From Nitrospira sp. (GTDB lineage Bacteria > Nitrospirota > Nitrospiria > Nitrospirales > UBA8639): a stretch of DNA of 64,000 bases. Position 1 is the first letter of the stretch. Each line of letters starts with the position of its first letter. Made by a program: the position numbers and the translations under genes. The notes beneath the pieces were generated by a model that ran no database searches, was not told the origin of the DNA, and saw only the letters and a list, made by a program, of their open reading frames with translations. Below, one piece after another: positions 61,183 through 64,000 of this stretch. The DNA lies in contig CP058931.1 of assembly GCA_024760505.1 (NCBI GenBank), positions 1,808,001 through 1,872,000 on the forward strand, read 5' to 3'.

Positions 61183-63612
61183 ATGTTCGAACGATTCACG
61201 GATCGTGGTAGAAAAATCATCATCCTTGCCAGAGAAGAAGCGGAACGGCACCAAAACGATTATCTGGGTACCGAGCATTTGGTTCTCGCGATTCTTCGAG
61301 AGTCAGACGGCATTGCCTTGATGATCATCAAAAAAATGGGTCTCTCCCCGGAACAAATCCGCCTTGAGATAGAACGGAATCTGCCCGGAGGTGGTACTAC
61401 GGTTACGTTCGGTGAAATCCCATTTAGTCCCAGAGTGAAAAAAGTAATTGAGTATGGTGTCGAGGAGGCCAGACTGCTGGGACACAATCATATTGGGAGC
61501 GAACATCTGCTTCTTGGCCTTCTTCGTGAGGAAGAAGGCATTGGGGGGAAAGTCCTTCGTAGTTTAGGGGCCAATCTTTTAACGGCTCGTCAATTGACCG
61601 TCACATTCCTTCGAAAATCAGGAACCAGGGAGCGAGATAAAAAAAGTAGCACACCTGCGTTGGATGAATTTGGCAGGGATTTGACGCAATTGGCTCAGGA
61701 GGGAACGCTAGACCCTGTGATTGGACGTTCAGATGAAATCCAAAGGGTTCTTCAAATTCTCAGCCGTCGAACGAAAAATAACCCGGCATTAATTGGTGAA
61801 TCCGGCGTGGGGAAAACAGCCATTGTGGAAGGGCTGGCTCAGCGGATTATTGGCCTGGATGTCCCAGACAATTTATTGAATCGCAGGGTCATTGCCTTGG
61901 ATCTTGGTTCCTTGGTAGCAGGTACCAAATATCGGGGACAATTTGAAGAACGTCTTAAGGTGGTGATGAAAGAAATTTCCCAAGCTGGGAATATTATCCT
62001 CTTTATTGATGAACTTCACACGTTAGTCGGTGCGGGTGCTGCTGAAGGGTCCATTGATGCTGCGAATATGTTAAAGCCGGCCTTGTCCCGTGGGGAAATT
62101 CAATGCATTGGTGCAACGACCCTGGATGAATATCGAAAACATATTGAAAAGGATGGGGCACTCAAGCGGCGGTTTCAGCCTATTTATGTTCAGCCTCCTT
62201 CAGTAGAGGAGACTGTGCAAATCATTCAGGGGCTTCGTGATCGATATGAAGAACATCATGGAGTTGAAATTACGGATGAGGCGGTTGAGGAGGCTGTGAA
62301 GCTGAGTGAACGATATATCACCGACAGGTTTTTGCCTGATAAGGCTATCGACCTTATCGATGAAACCGGTTCGCGAGCAAAGTTGCTAACATATGCTCTC
62401 CCACCTGAGTTGAAGTCGCTGGAACAGGAACTCAAAAGAGTGGCTCGTGAAAAAGAAGTAGCAATCGGGCTTCAAAATTTTGAGGAAGCCGTGAAATTTC
62501 GCGAAGAGGAAGAGCGATTCCGCAAATTATTAGATGATTCCAAGCGTGATTGGAAGAAAAAACAAGAGAAAAATAAACCGGTTATCTCAGGCGAAGATGT
62601 GGCGTATGTCATTTCGAAAATGACGGGAATTCCTCTCTTTAAACTTGAAGAGGAAGAATCTGAAAAATTGTTGCACATGGAGGATTACCTTCATAAACGT
62701 ATTATAGGACAGGAAGAAGCCATTTCTGCGGTCTGTCGGTCCATTCGTCGGTCGCGGGCTGGTTTGAAAGATGCCAAAAAACCCATTGGGTCGTTTATTT
62801 TCCTTGGACCGACCGGGGTAGGTAAGACGGAGTTGGCTCGCGCATTAGCAGAATTCTTGTTCAATACTGATGATGCGTTAATTCGAGTAGACATGTCAGA
62901 GTACCAGGAGAAATTTACCAGTTCACGGCTGTTTGGAGCCCCTCCGGGCTACGTGGGGTATGAGGAAGGTGGGCAATTGACGGAGAAAGTAAGACGTCGT
63001 CCCTATTCAGTTGTCTTATTTGATGAAATTGAAAAGGCCCATCCAGATATTTTTAATGTGTTGCTGCAGGTTCTTGATGATGGAGTATTGACGGATAGTT
63101 TAGGTCGGAAGGTGGACTTTAAAAATACCATTTTGGTGATGACATCAAATTTGGGGACTCGATTCATTCAAAAGGGTGTATCCCTTGGGTTCCAGCGTGA
63201 TGTGGAGGCTGAGCATTCTTCACGTATGCGAGGTGAAGTCCTTGCCGAGTTAAAGCGTCATTTCAGTCCTGAGTTCTTAAATCGTATCGATGAATTAGTT
63301 GTCTTCCACCAACTGACGAAAGAACATTTGGTGAGTATCGTTGATATTCTTATTGGAGAACTCAATGCTCGTCTTGTGGAAAGAGGAGTATTTTTAGATG
63401 TCACTGATGAGGTGAAACAGTGGTTGATTGACGAAGGGTTTGAACAACAATACGGTGCCCGTCCCCTTCGCCGAACTATTCAACGCCGACTGGGAGATCC
63501 TCTCTCTGAAGAATTGATTAAGGGGCGGTTTAAGGATGCCAAAAAGATTAAGGTTGTCCTGACGGATCAGACTCCAAATTTCATTGAAGAAGAGGTGTTA
63601 GCGAGTGTCTGA
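61183..63612 (+). CDS. clpC: ATP-dependent Clp protease ATP-binding subunit ClpC
   Basis: ClpC unfolds proteins for ClpP. The 809-residue AAA+ protein has two Clp-N repeats (about 1-140), AAA domain 1 with Walker A GESGVGKT (205-212), and a UVR-type middle region (about 425-460, NFEEAVKFREEEERFRKLL). AAA domain 2 follows with GPTGVGKTELAR and the sensor ANIL region. GAGGAGG lies before the ATG. Unlike Firmicutes there is no ctsR-mcsA-mcsB operon; it is transcribed alone from a TTGACA promoter. Confidence 0.96.
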   Translation: MFERFTDRGRKIIILAREEAERHQNDYLGTEHLVLAILRESDGIALMIIKKMGLSPEQIRLEIERNLPGGGTTVTFGEIPFSPRVKKVIEYGVEEARLLGHNHIGSEHLLLGLLREEEGIGGKVLRSLGANLLTARQLTVTFLRKSGTRERDKKSSTPALDEFGRDLTQLAQEGTLDPVIGRSDEIQRVLQILSRRTKNNPALIGESGVGKTAIVEGLAQRIIGLDVPDNLLNRRVIALDLGSLVAGTKYRGQFEERLKVVMKEISQAGNIILFIDELHTLVGAGAAEGSIDAANMLKPALSRGEIQCIGATTLDEYRKHIEKDGALKRRFQPIYVQPPSVEETVQIIQGLRDRYEEHHGVEITDEAVEEAVKLSERYITDRFLPDKAIDLIDETGSRAKLLTYALPPELKSLEQELKRVAREKEVAIGLQNFEEAVKFREEEERFRKLLDDSKRDWKKKQEKNKPVISGEDVAYVISKMTGIPLFKLEEEESEKLLHMEDYLHKRIIGQEEAISAVCRSIRRSRAGLKDAKKPIGSFIFLGPTGVGKTELARALAEFLFNTDDALIRVDMSEYQEKFTSSRLFGAPPGYVGYEEGGQLTEKVRRRPYSVVLFDEIEKAHPDIFNVLLQVLDDGVLTDSLGRKVDFKNTILVMTSNLGTRFIQKGVSLGFQRDVEAEHSSRMRGEVLAELKRHFSPEFLNRIDELVVFHQLTKEHLVSIVDILIGELNARLVERGVFLDVTDEVKQWLIDEGFEQQYGARPLRRTIQRRLGDPLSEELIKGRFKDAKKIKVVLTDQTPNFIEEEVLASV

Positions 63613-63643
63613 TTGGATATAGGGATGGTTAAATCCTAGATGA

Positions 63644-63675
63644 AACCCTCAGGACCGCGAGTCCTGGGGGTTTTG
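63644..63675 (+). terminator. Rho-independent terminator after clpC
   Basis: AACCCTCAGGAC pairs with GTCCTGGGGGTT over a 5-base loop, then TTTTGTTGTTTTTT. It ends clpC about 45 bases before tsaD. Confidence 0.8.
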
Positions 63676-63719
63676 TTGTTTTTTGCCAAATGAATTTTGG
63701 TGTTGAAAAGGACTCTTAA

Positions 63720-64000
63720 GTGATTTTAGGAATCGAAACTTCCTGTGATGAAACGGCCGTGGCGGTGTTGGATGGCGACGGTCACATCCTTTCAAATATT
63801 TTGGATTCCCAGGTTGAGGTGCATGCCCGTTACGGGGGAGTCGTCCCGGAATTGGCTTCGCGTCGTCATATGGAGTGTCTGGAACTTTTGACAAGGGAAG
63901 CCTTGGGTCTGGCCAATGTTTCTCTTTCCCAATTAACGGGGATAGCGGTCACCAATCGTCCAGGATTGGTAGGGGCCTTACTCGTTGGAGTGAATTTTGC
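63720..64000 (+). CDS. tsaD: tRNA N6-adenosine threonylcarbamoyltransferase TsaD (partial)
   Basis: The 5' end of tsaD runs off the window; 93 codons are visible. TsaD transfers threonylcarbamoyl to A37 of ANN-decoding tRNAs. A GTG start at 63720 has AAGGA upstream and gives ILGIETSCDETAVAV, the family N-terminus. GGVVPELASRRHME, with the metal-binding His region, and TNRPGLVGALLVG follow, all typical. Confidence 0.93.
   Translation, partial: MILGIETSCDETAVAVLDGDGHILSNILDSQVEVHARYGGVVPELASRRHMECLELLTREALGLANVSLSQLTGIAVTNRPGLVGALLVGVNF

Noticed and set aside
1..64000. CRISPR arrays, prophage or complete insertion sequence
   Set aside because: I saw no regularly spaced direct repeats, no transposase or phage structural genes, and no terminal inverted repeats around any gene. 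The only recombinase is a housekeeping-type Xer protein.

Overview
The window reads as a chromosomal segment of a Gram-negative, cytochrome-rich bacterium, most likely of the phylum Nitrospirota and possibly Nitrospira-like. This assignment is an inference. It rests on a His-rich SmbP-type protein known from nitrifiers, multiheme and monoheme c-type cytochromes, a CcsA/HemX protein leading a haem operon, Lol and Lnt lipoprotein genes that imply an outer membrane, and a gene order that is neither proteobacterial nor firmicute. No 16S rRNA gene is present to confirm it. I see no prophage, CRISPR array or complete insertion sequence; most of the DNA is housekeeping.

Layout. 0.2-3.1 kb (minus): rplU-rpmA-obg-proB. 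3.2-4.1 kb (plus): ilvE. 4.2-7.7 kb (minus): gap-pgk-tpiA-secG, with a candidate promoter. 8.0-11.7 kb (minus): an exported TPR/periplasmic-binding protein, an M50 protease and trpS. 11.9-21.6 kb (mostly plus): the accessory part, with a XerC/D recombinase, a small zinc ribbon, an exported WrbA-like flavodoxin, two proteins I cannot assign, an HDAC-fold deacetylase, a pentaheme cytochrome, a double rhodanese, an SmbP-like protein, a nitrilase-family amidohydrolase and a coiled-coil lipoprotein. It ends in a structured intergenic element and a terminator. 21.8-28.6 kb (minus): rpmB, lnt, prfB (with a programmed frameshift), lysS, lolC/E, lolD. After an 846-bp stretch without a gene come recG, tRNA-Leu(CAA), an exported unknown protein with its own promoter and terminator, tusA, rsmI and an SDR.

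35.0-48.8 kb (plus) is a long biosynthetic run: ccsA/hemX-hemA-hemC-cobA/hemD-CBS-hemB-ribF-tilS-hpt, then ftsH, folP and glmM. It links haem and cytochrome assembly with tetrapyrrole synthesis up to uroporphyrinogen III and precorrin-2, and with flavin, tRNA and folate functions. 49.1-52.6 kb: comEC and a pentapeptide-repeat protein. 52.9-58.0 kb (minus): a cytochrome c, a 1236-residue fusion of a DUF255/thioredoxin-like protein with an aldo/keto reductase, and a ZIP metal transporter. 58.3-64.0 kb: a J-domain protein, an ArsC/Spx-like protein, a zinc-ribbon protein, nadK, clpC and the start of tsaD, which runs off the window.

The most unusual items are the DUF255-AKR fusion beside a cytochrome c, the HDAC/pentaheme/rhodanese/SmbP locus, the HemB with a hybrid metal-site motif (Cys-Asp-Cys), and a strongly signalled exported protein of unknown function at 32.1 kb. 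I did not find a convincing new multi-gene system such as a defence island.
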